Below are positions 15,901 through 24,876 of a stretch of DNA of 64,000 bases, piece by piece. Below the pieces are notes generated by a model. It saw nothing but the letters and a program-made list of their open reading frames with translations. It was not told where the DNA came from and made no database searches. The position numbers were made by a program, and so were the translations under genes. Position 1 is the first letter of the stretch; every line of letters begins with the position of its first letter. Source of the DNA: Harmothoe impar (taxonomy: Eukaryota; Annelida; Polychaeta; Phyllodocida; Polynoidae). The stretch lies in NCBI GenBank assembly GCA_947462335.1, contig OX381705.1, forward strand, positions 44,902,175 through 44,966,174, in the 5' to 3' direction.

Positions 15901-18900
15901 CCTTTTTTCATAACGTCAAAAGAGATTCAAATGACTCATGTCGACCAAAAGCTTCTGGTAGTGGGGGGCCGAAATTGCAAATGTCCCCAAAAGTTCAAAA
16001 ATAAATGTTTTTATAAAAATCCAACTGCATAATATGAAAGGCCTATACTTGATGTACATGTCTATTGATTTTTATGTTGTTATTTGTTTAAATAAAAATT
16101 TTAGAAAGAAATTAAAATTTTGTTAAATTTTTTCATTTTACCCCAATAAAAGAGATCACAAACTCATCATTTTCATAATTTAGGAATTACAATTTCACCT
16201 AATTTTTTTGTGGAATGTAAAGTAAAGTAGTGTTGCCTGATCATGCCGAAGGAATCATAGTAAATCAATAATTTACCTACTCTGCAGATCATCTCAAACT
16301 CAAAAGTCTTATTTTTAAGTTTTCATAGCCATGAGCTCATGACGTGACAGCTGATTTACCATCAAAACTCGCCGATTTACCATCAAAATTCGCCGACTTA
16401 CCATCAAAACTTGCCGATTTACCATCAAAACTGGCCGATTTTCCATCAATACTCGGCAATTTAACATTAAAATAATTGACAAAGATAGTTTAATGACATA
16501 AATCGCCAATTAATATCCATGTCAACAATCCATTTGAAAACAAACCGACAAACCGGAAGTGTCAACGTCACCTAGGCAACCAGTACATTCAAAATGGCGG
16601 ACTTCCGGTTTTCAATGATTTGTTGGGTTTGCAGCTTGATTTAACACCAAAACTCGCCGATTTAACATCAAAATTTGCCGATTTAACATCAAAACTTGCC
16701 AGTCTCATTGTTAAACTGCCGAGTTTGTTGTTAAACTGCCGAATTTGTTGTTAAACTGCCGAGTTTGTTGTTAAACTGCCGCGTTTTGTTGTTAAATCGC
16801 CGAGAATCGGAAGTGTCAGCATCACCATGACAACAACCTCGATCTGAATTCAAAATGGCGACTTCCGGTTTTGAAATCTCGCTCACGGCCGTATCACAAA
16901 ATCGGCTATAACTCGATTTCTACTGCTTTGATTGAAATTTCGATGACAGCAGCATGACCGCGCAAAAATTCTGCTTTAGAAACTTTACTTCAAAAGCAAT
17001 TTTGGAGAAAAAAATAATTTCCCGAAAATTCAGAAATGTGAAATTTTGCTCACGGCCGTATCAGGAAATCGCCTATAACTCAGTTTCTACTACTCTGATC
17101 GAAATTTCGATGACAGCATCATGACCGCGCAAAAATTCTGCTATAGGAAGCTTACTTCAAAAGCAATTTTGGAGAAAAAAATAATTTCCCGAAAATTCAG
17201 AAGTGTGAAATTTCGCTCACGGCCGTATCAGGAAATCGCCTATAACTCAGTTTCTACTGCTCTGATCGAAATTTCGATGACTGCATCATGACTGCGCAAA
17301 ATTTCTGCTATAGAAACTTTACTTCAAAAGCAGTTTTGGAGAAAAAAATAATTTCCCGAAAATTCTCGTCTGCTATTTCCTATGCCGCTCTCTGCTACTT
17401 ACCAGGCCACCACAAGCCTCACACATACCCCTTTTGTCATAAGAAAGTCGAATGAGTGATCTAATTTTAGTAAAATACGTTATTTCCCATTTCTGACAGC
17501 AGAATCGTAATCTCCAGGAAAAACTGACCCACTTTGATGGGTCACATGCCTTATTTGATCAAATTCCAGGCGAGCAGGTGGGTGTGGGCAAGCAGGTGGG
17601 TGTGGGCAAGCAGGTGGTTACGGGCAAGCAGGTGGCTGTGGCCGTCGTCGCCCGCCAGCACGTAAACACCGCTTTACGTTTCGGCCAAAAAGCGAGTCGG
17701 TCGGATCGTAAACTGCAGCGGCATGTATCTGTTTCGCTATGTCTGTCGGCCACGGGCGGCGTGCGTTGCAGACATTTTTGGCTGTAGGTGAGCAGGTGGC
17801 TGTGGGAAAGCAGGTGGCTGGGGGCGAGCAGGTTTTGCGTTCTCTGTTTTCGCATTCTTCGTTTTCGCGTTCTTCGTTTTCGCGTTCTTCGTTTTCGCGT
17901 TCTTCGTTTTCGCGTTCTTTGTTTTCGCGTTCTTCGTTCTCGCGTTCTTCGTTTTCGCGTTCTCCCTTTTCCCTTTAACCCGTTCTCCCTTTATCCCGTT
18001 CTCCGTTTCTCCCGTTCTCCGTCTCTCCCGTTCTCTGTCTCTCCCGTTCTCCGTCTTTCCCGTTCTCCCTTTCTCCGTTTATCCCTTTCTCTGTTTATCC
18101 TTTTCTCCGTTTAACCGTTTATCCCGTTCTCCGTTTATCCCTTTCTCCGTTTATCCCTTTCTCCGTTTATCCCGTTCTCCGTTTATCCCGTTCTCCGTTT
18201 ATCCCGTTCTCCGTTTATCCCGTTCTCCGTCTCTCCCGTTCACCCTTTCTCCATTTACCCCGTTCTCCGTTTACCCCGTTCTCCGTTCATCCCGTTCTCC
18301 CTTTATCCTGTTCTCCCTTTATCCCGTTCTCCCTTTATCCTCTGTTTTCGCGTTCTTCGTTTTCGCGTTCTTCGTTTTCACGTTCTTCGTTTTCGCGTTC
18401 TTCGTTTTCGCGTTCTTCGTTTTCGCGTTCTTCGTTTTCGCGTTCTCCCTTTTCCCTTTAACCCGTTCTCCCTTTATCCCGTTCTCCCTTTATCCCGTTC
18501 TCCGTTTCTCCCGTTCTCCGTCTCTCCCGTTCTCCGTCTCTCCCGTTCTCTGTCTTTCCCGTTCTCCCTTTCTCCCTTTCTCTGTTTATCCTTTTCTCCG
18601 TTTAAACGTTTATCCCGTTCTCCGTTTATCCCTTTCTCCGTTTATCCCGTTCTCCGTTTATCCCGTTCTCCGTTTATCCCGTTCTCCGTTTATCCCGTTC
18701 TCCGTTTATCCCGTTCTCCGTCTCTCCCGTTCTCCGTCTCTCCCGTTCACCCTTTCTCCATTTACCCCGTTCTCCGTTTACCCCGTTCTCCGTTTATCCC
18801 GTTCTCCCTTTATCCTGTTCTCCCTTTATCCCGTTCTCCCTTTATCCTCTGTTTTCGCATTCTTCGTTTTCACGTTCTTCGTTTTCGCGTTCTTCGTTTT

Positions 18901-21900
18901 CGCGTTCTTCGTTTTCGCGTTCTTCGTTTTCGCGTTCTTCGTTTTCGCGTTCTCCCTTTTCCCTTTAACCCGTTCTCCCTTTATCCCGTTCTCCCTTTAT
19001 CCCTTTCCCCGTTTCTCCCGTTCTCCGTTTCTCCCGTTCTCCGTCTCTCCCGTTCTCCGTCTTTCCCGTTCTCCCTTTCTCCCTTTCTCTGTTTATCCTT
19101 TTCTCCGTTTAACCGTTTATCCCGTTCTCCGTTTATCCCGTTCTCCGTTTATCCCTTTCTCCGTTTATCCCGTTCTCCGTTTATCCCGTTCTCCGTTTAT
19201 CCCGTTCTCCGTTTATCCCGTTCTCCGTTTATCCCGTTCTCCGTCTCTCCCGTTCTCCGTCTCTCCCGTTCACCCTTTCTCCGTTTACCCCGTTCTCCGT
19301 TTACCCCGTTCTCCGTTTATCCCGTTCTCCCTTTATCCTGTTCTCCCTTTATCCCGTTCTCCCTTTATCCTCTGTTTTCGCATTCTTCGTTTTCACGTTC
19401 TTCGTTTTCGCGTTCTTCGTTTTCGCGTTCTTCGTTTTCGCGTTCTTCGTTTTCGCGTTCTTCGTTTTCGCGTTCTTCGTTTTCGCGTTCTCCCTTTTCC
19501 CTTTAACCCGTTCTCCCTTTATCCCGTTCTCCCTTTATCCCGTTCCCCGTTTCTCCCGTTCTCCGTTTATCCCGTTCTCCGTTTATCCCGTTCTCCGTTT
19601 ATCCCGTTCTCCGTCTATCCCGTTCTCCGTCCCTCCCGTTCTCCGTCTATCCCGTTCTCCGTCTATCCCGTTCACCCTTTCTCCATTTACCCCGTTCTCC
19701 GTTTACCCCGTTCTCCCTTTATCCCGTTCTCCCTTTATCCCGTTCTCCCTTTATCCCGTTCTCCCTTTATCCCGTTCTCCCTTTATTCCGTTCTCCCTTT
19801 ATCCCATTCTCCGTTTATCCCGTTCTCCGTTTATCCCGTTCTCCCTTTATCCCGTTCTCCATTTATCCTGTTCTCCGTTTATCGCGTTCTCCGTTTATCC
19901 CGTTCTCTGTCTCTCCTGTACACCCTTTCTCCATTTACCCCGTTCTCAGTTTACCCCGTTCTCCGTTTATCCCGTTCTCCCTTTATCCCGTTCTCCCTTT
20001 ATCCCGTTCTCCGTTTATCCTGTTCTCCCTTTATCCCGTTCTCCCTTTATCCCATTCTCCGTTTCTTCCCTTTCTCCGTTTCTACCGTTCTCCGTTTATC
20101 CCGTTCTCCGTCTCTCCCGTTCACCCTTTCTCCATTTACCCCGTTCTCCGTTTACCCCGTTCCCCGTTTATCCCGTTGTCCCTTTATCCCGTCCTCCCTT
20201 TATCCCGTTCTCCCTTCATTCCGTTCTCCGCTCATCCCCTTATAAAAGAAAAAAAAGAATCATGACTGTCGACCATAGCTCCCCTGTGTTTCCCAACTCA
20301 GATCTATGTCTCATCGTCCCTTTTTCCTTTGAAAATCTCTATGTCCTTGTTCAAATTGAATGATATAAAACACATGTCTGATCACTTTTGACAAAGGTAT
20401 TTCCATTGCATCTCATTTGGGAGCCTATCAACTGAAAATGCAATAAGGAGACTAAAACAACATGTCTATACAGTGTTGTAACCGAATAATAGGAATCGTC
20501 TCTAAACCAAAATCTCTGCCGTCTATTTCACAGAATTCTCTCGAGCAGCTGCAAAAGGCCATCAAAGGTTTTGTTGTCATGAGTGAGGAGCTTGAGATGG
20601 TATATACCGCATTCCTTGGCAATACAGTACCCACTCTTTGGAGCAACGCTGCCTACCCATCCCTGAAGCCGCTCGGGTCATGGGTGAAGGACCTCGTTCT
20701 CCGCTGCAGCTTTGTTGACACCTGGATCAGAGTGGGTCCCCCAATGTCATTCTGGCTGTCTGGGTTCTTCTTCCCACAAGGTAAGGATATACGACCAGAT
20801 GTTACTCTTACATATGGGAGGGAGGGGGAATGCTGATGGAGTATTAGAGTGTGTAATGGGTGGTAATTACAGGGATGTAAGTCTTCCTGGAATTCCAGGA
20901 ATTCCTGGAATCTCCCTTTCATAAAATGTTTCTATATTTTGCTACTTTCTTGGTCTACCATTGACAAAAAGTTCCGTTTCCACCCCTGCCCCCTACCCCT
21001 AGACCCTCCCTGCCTGCCCTGCAGTATTCCCGGCCAGCAGAACGCCCCCAGGACGGCCTCATATCCCCCCTGATGCTCTCCCGGCCTCCCCTGCAGTGCT
21101 CCCGGCCAGCTGAGCGCCCCTAGACGGTCTCTTTGCCCCTCCTGGAATCTTCCCACTGAGTCACTGGGAAGATTCCAGGAGGGGCAAAGAGACCGTCTAG
21201 GGGCGCTCAGCTGGCCGGGAGCACTGCAGGGGAGGCCGGGAGGGCATCAGGAGCTCCGGGGTGGGTGTTCTAGGGCCTTCTGCTGATCGGGTACACTGTA
21301 GGCAGGTTCAGGGGCGGGCCCAAGGGGGGGGGGGGGGGTCACGTGGGTCCGGACCCCCCCCCCCCCCCCCCCGCTTTTGAATATTTTTTTTCCTAATGAT
21401 ATTTCGCCCGCCCACCCCCCTGATCCTGGGGCCTGATCCGACTTCCTGTTTTTTCACTTCTCCTGACTTACATCCCTGTAATTAGTTGTTGTGGGATTTG
21501 CTGCATCAACAAGAAAATCAGCTGGCATATTTGAGAAAAAAGTTGAAAGTGAAATAGAGAAAAGCATCAAAATAGCTGTCCAATCAGTAAATATATTCCT
21601 TGCCTGTAATTGGTTACACTTTGCGATGATATACATGTGAACCTACGGAGAGGACAGTAATCAAACAAACTCAATCCATTGCGCCTTATATTCACAGGTT
21701 TCCTCACTGGAACACTACAGAACCATGCACGAAAATACAACTTGCCCATCGACCATCTCTCCTTCCGCTTCAACGTGCTCTCCCATTACCGCAGCCAGGA
21801 GGATGTTGCCGAGGCTACTGCTAAGCTCGGCTTTGGTGAGGAGCTAGAGATGGACAAAGTGATTGATAAGCCACAAGATGGAGTGCTTGTCCATGGGCTT

Positions 21901-22506
21901 TTCATGGACGGCTACCGCTGGGATGATGAAGCGATGACTGTCGCTGACTCGAAGCCACGGGAGATACTTGCTGTATTGCCAATGATGCATATGGAGCCCT
22001 TAATGGACTTTGAGCCTCCAATGGAGGACTATATTTCACCTTTGTATAAAACAAGTCTAAGGGCAGGAACCTTATCAACAACAGGTGAGTTTTAATCAGT
22101 CTTTGATTAAGGTTGTAGCGCAGTAAAGGGAAATACGTCCAGGAACATGGCCAGGCATGGAGTCACTACTAGAGAAATTTGATTTAGAAAAAATGCAATT
22201 CAACAGCTTTGATATATCATAACAGAAGGATTTTGGCCACCATTAACTTAAAGAACCTATTCTCAAAATGAAGTTCAGCCAAATATGAGGGTTATCAGAT
22301 CTTTCAGAACTTTTCGCGAGAATAATATGGCTTCCAAAGTGCTCAGTCATTGTTTCACACTCAGTCCGCAATAATAAATACTCTTTCAATTTCCTTCAAC
22401 AGGTCACTCAACAAACTTCGTAGTTCCAGCACATCTCCCATCTAGCGAATCGCGAGACTACTGGGTTGCAAAGGGCGCAGCGCTGCTCTGTCAGACAAAT
22501 GACTAG
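166..22506 (+). CDS. Axonemal dynein heavy chain, C-terminal part (27 exons, DNAH6-like, 5' end outside window)
   Basis: ATPase motor subunit of an inner-arm ciliary dynein. I joined exons by GT-AG sites and reading phase: 166-337, 484-647, 810-941, 4619-4779, 5694-5844, 6158-6339, 6504-6690, 6864-7018, 7296-7476, 7700-7825, 8023-8132, 8286-8531, 8973-9210, 9388-9690, 9979-10518, 10727-11013, 11222-11348, 11876-12169, 12368-12558, 13647-13981, 14225-14430, 14643-14879, 15204-15374, 15746-15832, 20534-20780, 21698-22084, 22403-22506. The sum is 5,721 nt: 1,906 residues plus a TAG stop. No frameshift or internal stop was found. Order is AAA3 lid, AAA4, stalk and microtubule-binding domain, AAA5, AAA6, C-terminal domain. 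The closing residues ([12 protein letters not shown]) resemble the single-headed inner-arm group, DNAH6 most closely from memory. The exact paralogue is unproven; membership of the axonemal dynein family is certain. Confidence 0.95.
942..4618 (+). other. Dynein intron of 3.7 kb
   Basis: AT-rich intron between the AAA3-lid and AAA4 P-loop exons. Apart from the tandem array at 2299-3350 and a short imperfect hairpin near 4124-4204, I see no gene or further recognisable element in it. Confidence 0.85.
2299..3350 (+). repeat. Degenerate ~131-bp tandem repeat, about 8 copies, in dynein intron
   Basis: Landmark TATGGGGTGCCAACTGTTCAT recurs at about 2300, 2432, 2567, 2700, 2829, 2961 and, degenerate, about 3094 and 3218. 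It is followed in each unit by a T/A-rich tract, ATTAATGCAACTACAA and a GCATT-GTGGCATTCAATGA block. Spacing is 129-135 bp. Units differ by substitutions and small indels, so the array is not recent. Confidence 0.85.
4619..6690 (+). CDS. Dynein exons: AAA4 nucleotide-binding module
   Basis: Four exons (4619-4779, 5694-5844, 6158-6339, 6504-6690). The first holds the AAA4 Walker A loop, GVGGCGKQS, which has the Cys/Lys/Gln-Ser form typical of dynein AAA4. The second holds the Walker B-like strand TVFLFTDTQ. The fourth holds the sensor region [20 protein letters not shown] and then [12 protein letters not shown], the usual AAA4-to-stalk signature. Reading frame is open across all junctions. Confidence 0.93.
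5106..5290. repeat. Dispersed repeat, copy 1 (mate at 57156-57330)
   Basis: About 180 bp including CCTTGAATCCACCCTTTAAA and CTCTAAAGAAAGGTCAGTGG closely match 57156-57330 in the same orientation, 52 kb away. A second shared block, CCTGGGTCACATGTGATGT, lies at about 5488 and again at about 58598. These are old copies of interspersed elements. I see no ORF or clear termini. Confidence 0.75.
6864..9210 (+). CDS. Dynein exons: coiled-coil stalk and microtubule-binding domain
   Basis: Six exons (6864-7018, 7296-7476, 7700-7825, 8023-8132, 8286-8531, 8973-9210). The first three form the outgoing helix CC1, starting with the conserved TPTSYLELI. Exons 8023-8132 and 8286-8531 encode the microtubule-binding head, including [17 protein letters not shown] and the [12 protein letters not shown] segment. 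Exon 8973-9210 is the returning helix CC2, ending in RWEESV. Heptad-like charged helices flank a compact head, as in all dyneins. Confidence 0.93.
8787..8914. mobile_element. 128-bp palindromic MITE-like element in stalk intron
   Basis: The left end reads ACCGTAAAACCTTGCGTATA. The reverse complement of the right end reads ACCCTAAAACCTTGCGTATA. About 22 of 24 terminal bases pair. There is no ORF and the interior is also partly self-complementary. I could not identify a convincing target duplication, so the superfamily is unknown. Confidence 0.7.
9388..10518 (+). CDS. Dynein exons: AAA5 module
   Basis: Two exons, 9388-9690 and 9979-10518 (the longest exon here). They contain the conserved [18 protein letters not shown] start of AAA5, the [15 protein letters not shown] block, and the [18 protein letters not shown] and [18 protein letters not shown] blocks that close AAA5 and begin the strut (buttress) coiled coil. 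No gaps or stops. Confidence 0.94.
10727..13981 (+). CDS. Dynein exons: strut and AAA6 module
   Basis: Five exons (10727-11013, 11222-11348, 11876-12169, 12368-12558, 13647-13981). They carry the strut, then [12 protein letters not shown], then the degenerate AAA6 P-loop region [19 protein letters not shown] and the [16 protein letters not shown] strand. Exon 13647-13981 follows a 1.1-kb intron. The AAA6 loop lacks a canonical GxxGxGK, which is normal for dynein AAA6 and not a defect. Confidence 0.94.
14225..22506 (+). CDS. Dynein exons: AAA6 end and C-terminal domain
   Basis: Seven exons (14225-14430, 14643-14879, 15204-15374, 15746-15832, 20534-20780, 21698-22084, 22403-22506). They include [20 protein letters not shown], the [16 protein letters not shown] block, [20 protein letters not shown] and the terminal [20 protein letters not shown]. 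The stop is TAG at 22504-22506. A 4.7-kb intron packed with tandem repeats separates the fourth and fifth of these exons, yet the phase-0 junction ([15 protein letters not shown]) is intact. Confidence 0.94.
16350..16800. repeat. Opposed short-repeat arrays (about 20-21 bp units)
   Basis: Units like GATTTACCATCAAAACTCGCC repeat about five times from 16352 and again (GATTTAACATCAAAA) at about 16640-16700. They are followed by about five units of GTTTGTTGTTAAACTGCCGA at 16710-16800. The last set is a diverged reverse complement of the first, so the arrays face each other. Confidence 0.75.
16881..17365 (+). repeat. 167-bp tandem repeat, three copies
   Basis: GCTCACGGCCGTATCA starts at 16881, 17048 and 17215, an exact 167-bp period each time. 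Units share CGAAATTTCGATGA and the GGAGAAAAAAATAATTTCCC block. Copies are very similar, so the triplication is fairly young. No ORF. Confidence 0.88.
17570..17650. repeat. 18-bp minisatellite (GCAGGTGGGTGTGGGCAA)
   Basis: About four units of GCAGGTGGGTGTGGGCAA, with a further variant around 17790-17830. The reverse complement of the same unit recurs at about 57885-57950, followed by a similarly spaced flank, so both may be parts of one interspersed element family with a minisatellite core. Confidence 0.7.
17835..20240. repeat. Pyrimidine-rich compound satellite with ~0.5-kb higher-order period
   Basis: Two short units alternate: a 12-bp TTCGTTTTCGCG unit and a 16-bp CGTTCTCCGTTTATCC unit, with variants CCCTTTATCC and CCGTCTCTCC. 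The junction CCTCTGTTTTCGC reappears at about 18340, 18845 and 19370, which gives a higher-order period of roughly 505-525 bp. From about 19550 the array loses the 12-bp block and becomes 16-bp units only. The + strand is almost purine-free. Confidence 0.88.
21069..21251. repeat. 183-bp near-perfect foldback (inverted repeat) in dynein intron
   Basis: Arms of about 87 bp pair around a 9-base loop at 21156-21164. The left arm ends CTTGGAATCTTCCCA-like (GGAATCTTCCCA) and the right arm starts TGGGAAGATTCC. Only about one mismatch is visible (21078 region). It lies in the intron between exons 20534-20780 and 21698-22084, close to poly-G and poly-C tracts at about 21327-21371. Confidence 0.85.
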
Positions 22507-24876
22507 ACAGTTAGCCTCCAAGCTAGATATTGTGAATACTATTGTATAAATATGATATAAATATCTCCATGTATAAATGTTATAGACTCCTAATAGACTG
22601 GCACTAATCAGCAGTCTCGTATATGGCTTTCGTATATATGTATAGTTCTCTTATTCAAGAAGACATAACCTAAACATGATATCTGTGATATATAATAGAC
22701 TTTTGTAATATATTGATTGAGCACAAAAATGTTATTGCTTGAGAGAGATATTTGCATTATTTTAACTTGTGCTCCACGTATACAGAGTTTACAGAATGTA
22801 AATGTATTTTCATGTATCCTTAAAGTAGATGCATGAGCACTGTGATACACCATATCATATAGGTATGGGTTTAATTTATGGGTCTTAAAATCTGTTATTT
22901 TCGTGAACATTTACAAAAAGGCTGTGTGATATGTTATGAAGTGTCTATAGCAATTTTTCTGTCAATGATAACTATCCAGCAATATAGGAACCAGCATCTT
23001 CATTTAAACGTACATTTCTCGATTCAATCTTTTGCAGCGCTTAAGTATTTTTTTTCAAGATGAAGTTGGTGAAGCTAAAATGGAACAAACACGAACAGCA
23101 ATAAATAAGAAATGGAAAAAATATGTGAATTTGTGTTTTATTTGCTAGAGATGCTTCTATGAAAAATGTTATCAAGGACCTATCCAGCAGCCATAAAGCA
23201 ACAGAATCAGATGTGTGCTTTGCTAGAGCGAAAATTATTCATTCAAACATGTTTCACCCTTAACGTGAAAATGCTTATAAGAATGTTTGCACTTCATCTC
23301 TAGACAGATAATATTATAATGATGGATTTGGACAGAAATTTATCCCTATAAATGTGTCGTTTTATACACATTTTTATGAAAAAATACACCTGATGTGTCA
23401 CCTTTTTAAGTGTGCAAATCTGAACTTGATAGGGCATAAATATTAATGTTATTACATCAATTAGAGGTAGAGTCACTGGGAAAAGGTTAATCATTTCAGA
23501 GTCTAATGACGTGAATGAAGTAGCATTTTAAATGACAATTTTAAACATCTGTAACAGCCATCAACCTTCTATTTTAGAAAATTTCTTCAAATAGTCACAT
23601 TCTGTATTTGTGTCTGGTTGGTAATGGTGCAAGAGTCCATCAGAATACCAAATGATACCCTTTTAAGGTTGATCGCTACCCTTTAACTTTTCATCCATAG
23701 AATTTCCTAAATTTCTACCTCAGGGTAGTTTAGATCATTAAGAAATTGAAAATATAAAAAAATTTGGGGGGGTTCCAAGCTACTTTTTTTATTACAGATT
23801 TTTGAAGAAAAAAAGTATTCTCTATTTTTGTGCCAAAACCCCCCCAAAAAATAGGAAGTTTTCATGATTTTTTTCTTAGAGAACCAATGCCCACATTAAT
23901 TTTATATTGCACATGAATACTCCCAGGTCATGCCTATAAATGGGAAAAATAAAATGATGGTACAAAAATGTAACTTTGTATGAAAAAACGTGATGGTTGT
24001 ATGACAATTATTCAAATTTAATGCATAATTCTTCAGCAATATCTAAATATCACTGAAAAAAATCCATGAACTTTCTTCTTTTTTTTCAAATAATTGTTCA
24101 GATTAATTAATAGCTAACATATCTAAGGAATTTTGATAGGTGGTCCCGGGCATATTTTTATGGTTTTGGGCCTTCAAAGTTATAAAATAGGACAAAAACT
24201 GTCTAAATCTCATATTCAAAGTTCTAACACTCACGCCAGTGACTCGCGCATTGAAGTCTATAGACCAAGCTCCTGGACAGGCTCCCTCGACGTCGTGACT
24301 TGGTCACAGGCCCTTCTAGCTACGCCGTGGTTAAACGCGTAGGCCGAAATAATGGGTTAAAGGCCAAGGATCAGGGTATAAAATGTAATTACATGTATCT
24401 TATACCCTTGGTTGTTTAAAGCACAGCAATGAGATTTATCGATCTCGATAATGTTTTTTTGCTAAACAATTCCAATATTCTAATTTATGTTAAAAATAGC
24501 AAATATCACTGGCTCCAAATATATCAAATATTCAATTTACAATAAAATGCTCAATTTTGCTCGGAATTGTCCAATTTGAGTATCGCTTGGTGTCCATGTA
24601 TATGCATTCAGTTCTCTAATATTAGCTTATTCTGACAGGAGTCCATATTCAATGAGTAGCGATCAACCTTAAATCAACCTGCACAAACACAGCGTGTAAT
24701 AGTCACCTGAGTGAGGACAGATGGACAAATATCAGATATTTTGGGAAAATTCAGTCAGGGTTTCCATGGCAACCAACTTTTGATTTTCCATACTATGTAC
24801 ATTTTAATGCTGTAGACAAATAGCCATTTATCTAAGCTTCGGTATGATATCTATATAGCTTTTGTAGGTAAAGTGA
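22507..24876. other. Intergenic stretch with an old foldback
   Basis: The first part is the probable dynein 3' UTR. A 16-bp inverted pair, TAAGGTTGATCGCTAC at 23664-23679 and its reverse complement at 24656-24671, bounds a 1-kb AT-rich block that may be a decayed DNA transposon. Otherwise I see nothing that looks like a gene. Confidence 0.5.
23100..23105 (+). terminator. Candidate dynein polyadenylation signal AATAAA
   Basis: First AATAAA that I noticed downstream of the dynein stop, 594 bp after it. The intervening sequence has no other gene and reads as an AT-rich 3' UTR. Confidence 0.45.

Larger units (their letters stand above)
15833..20533 (+). other. Repeat-filled 4.7-kb dynein intron
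   Basis: Phase-0 intron made largely of simple and tandem repeats, described separately: 21-bp inverted arrays (16350-16800), a 167-bp triplicate (16881-17365), an 18-bp minisatellite (17570-17650) and a long pyrimidine-rich array (17835-20240). Open frames in the array come from its periodicity and not from genes. Confidence 0.85.

Noticed and set aside
17578..18114. Long open frames in the pyrimidine-rich array (Ser/Phe/Arg-rich)
   Set aside because: They are produced by 12-bp periodicity in a stop-poor sequence, lie inside a dynein intron and have no known domain.
17835..20240. CRISPR-like or telomere-like array
   Set aside because: Units are contiguous with no unique spacers of constant length, and the CCCTTTAACCC phrases are not a TTAGGG/CCCTAA telomere repeat. 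The genome is eukaryotic.
15833..20533. Gene break caused by the repeat-filled intron
   Set aside because: Donor and acceptor are intact, phase 0 is kept, and the joined peptide ([12 protein letters not shown]) matches the family pattern.
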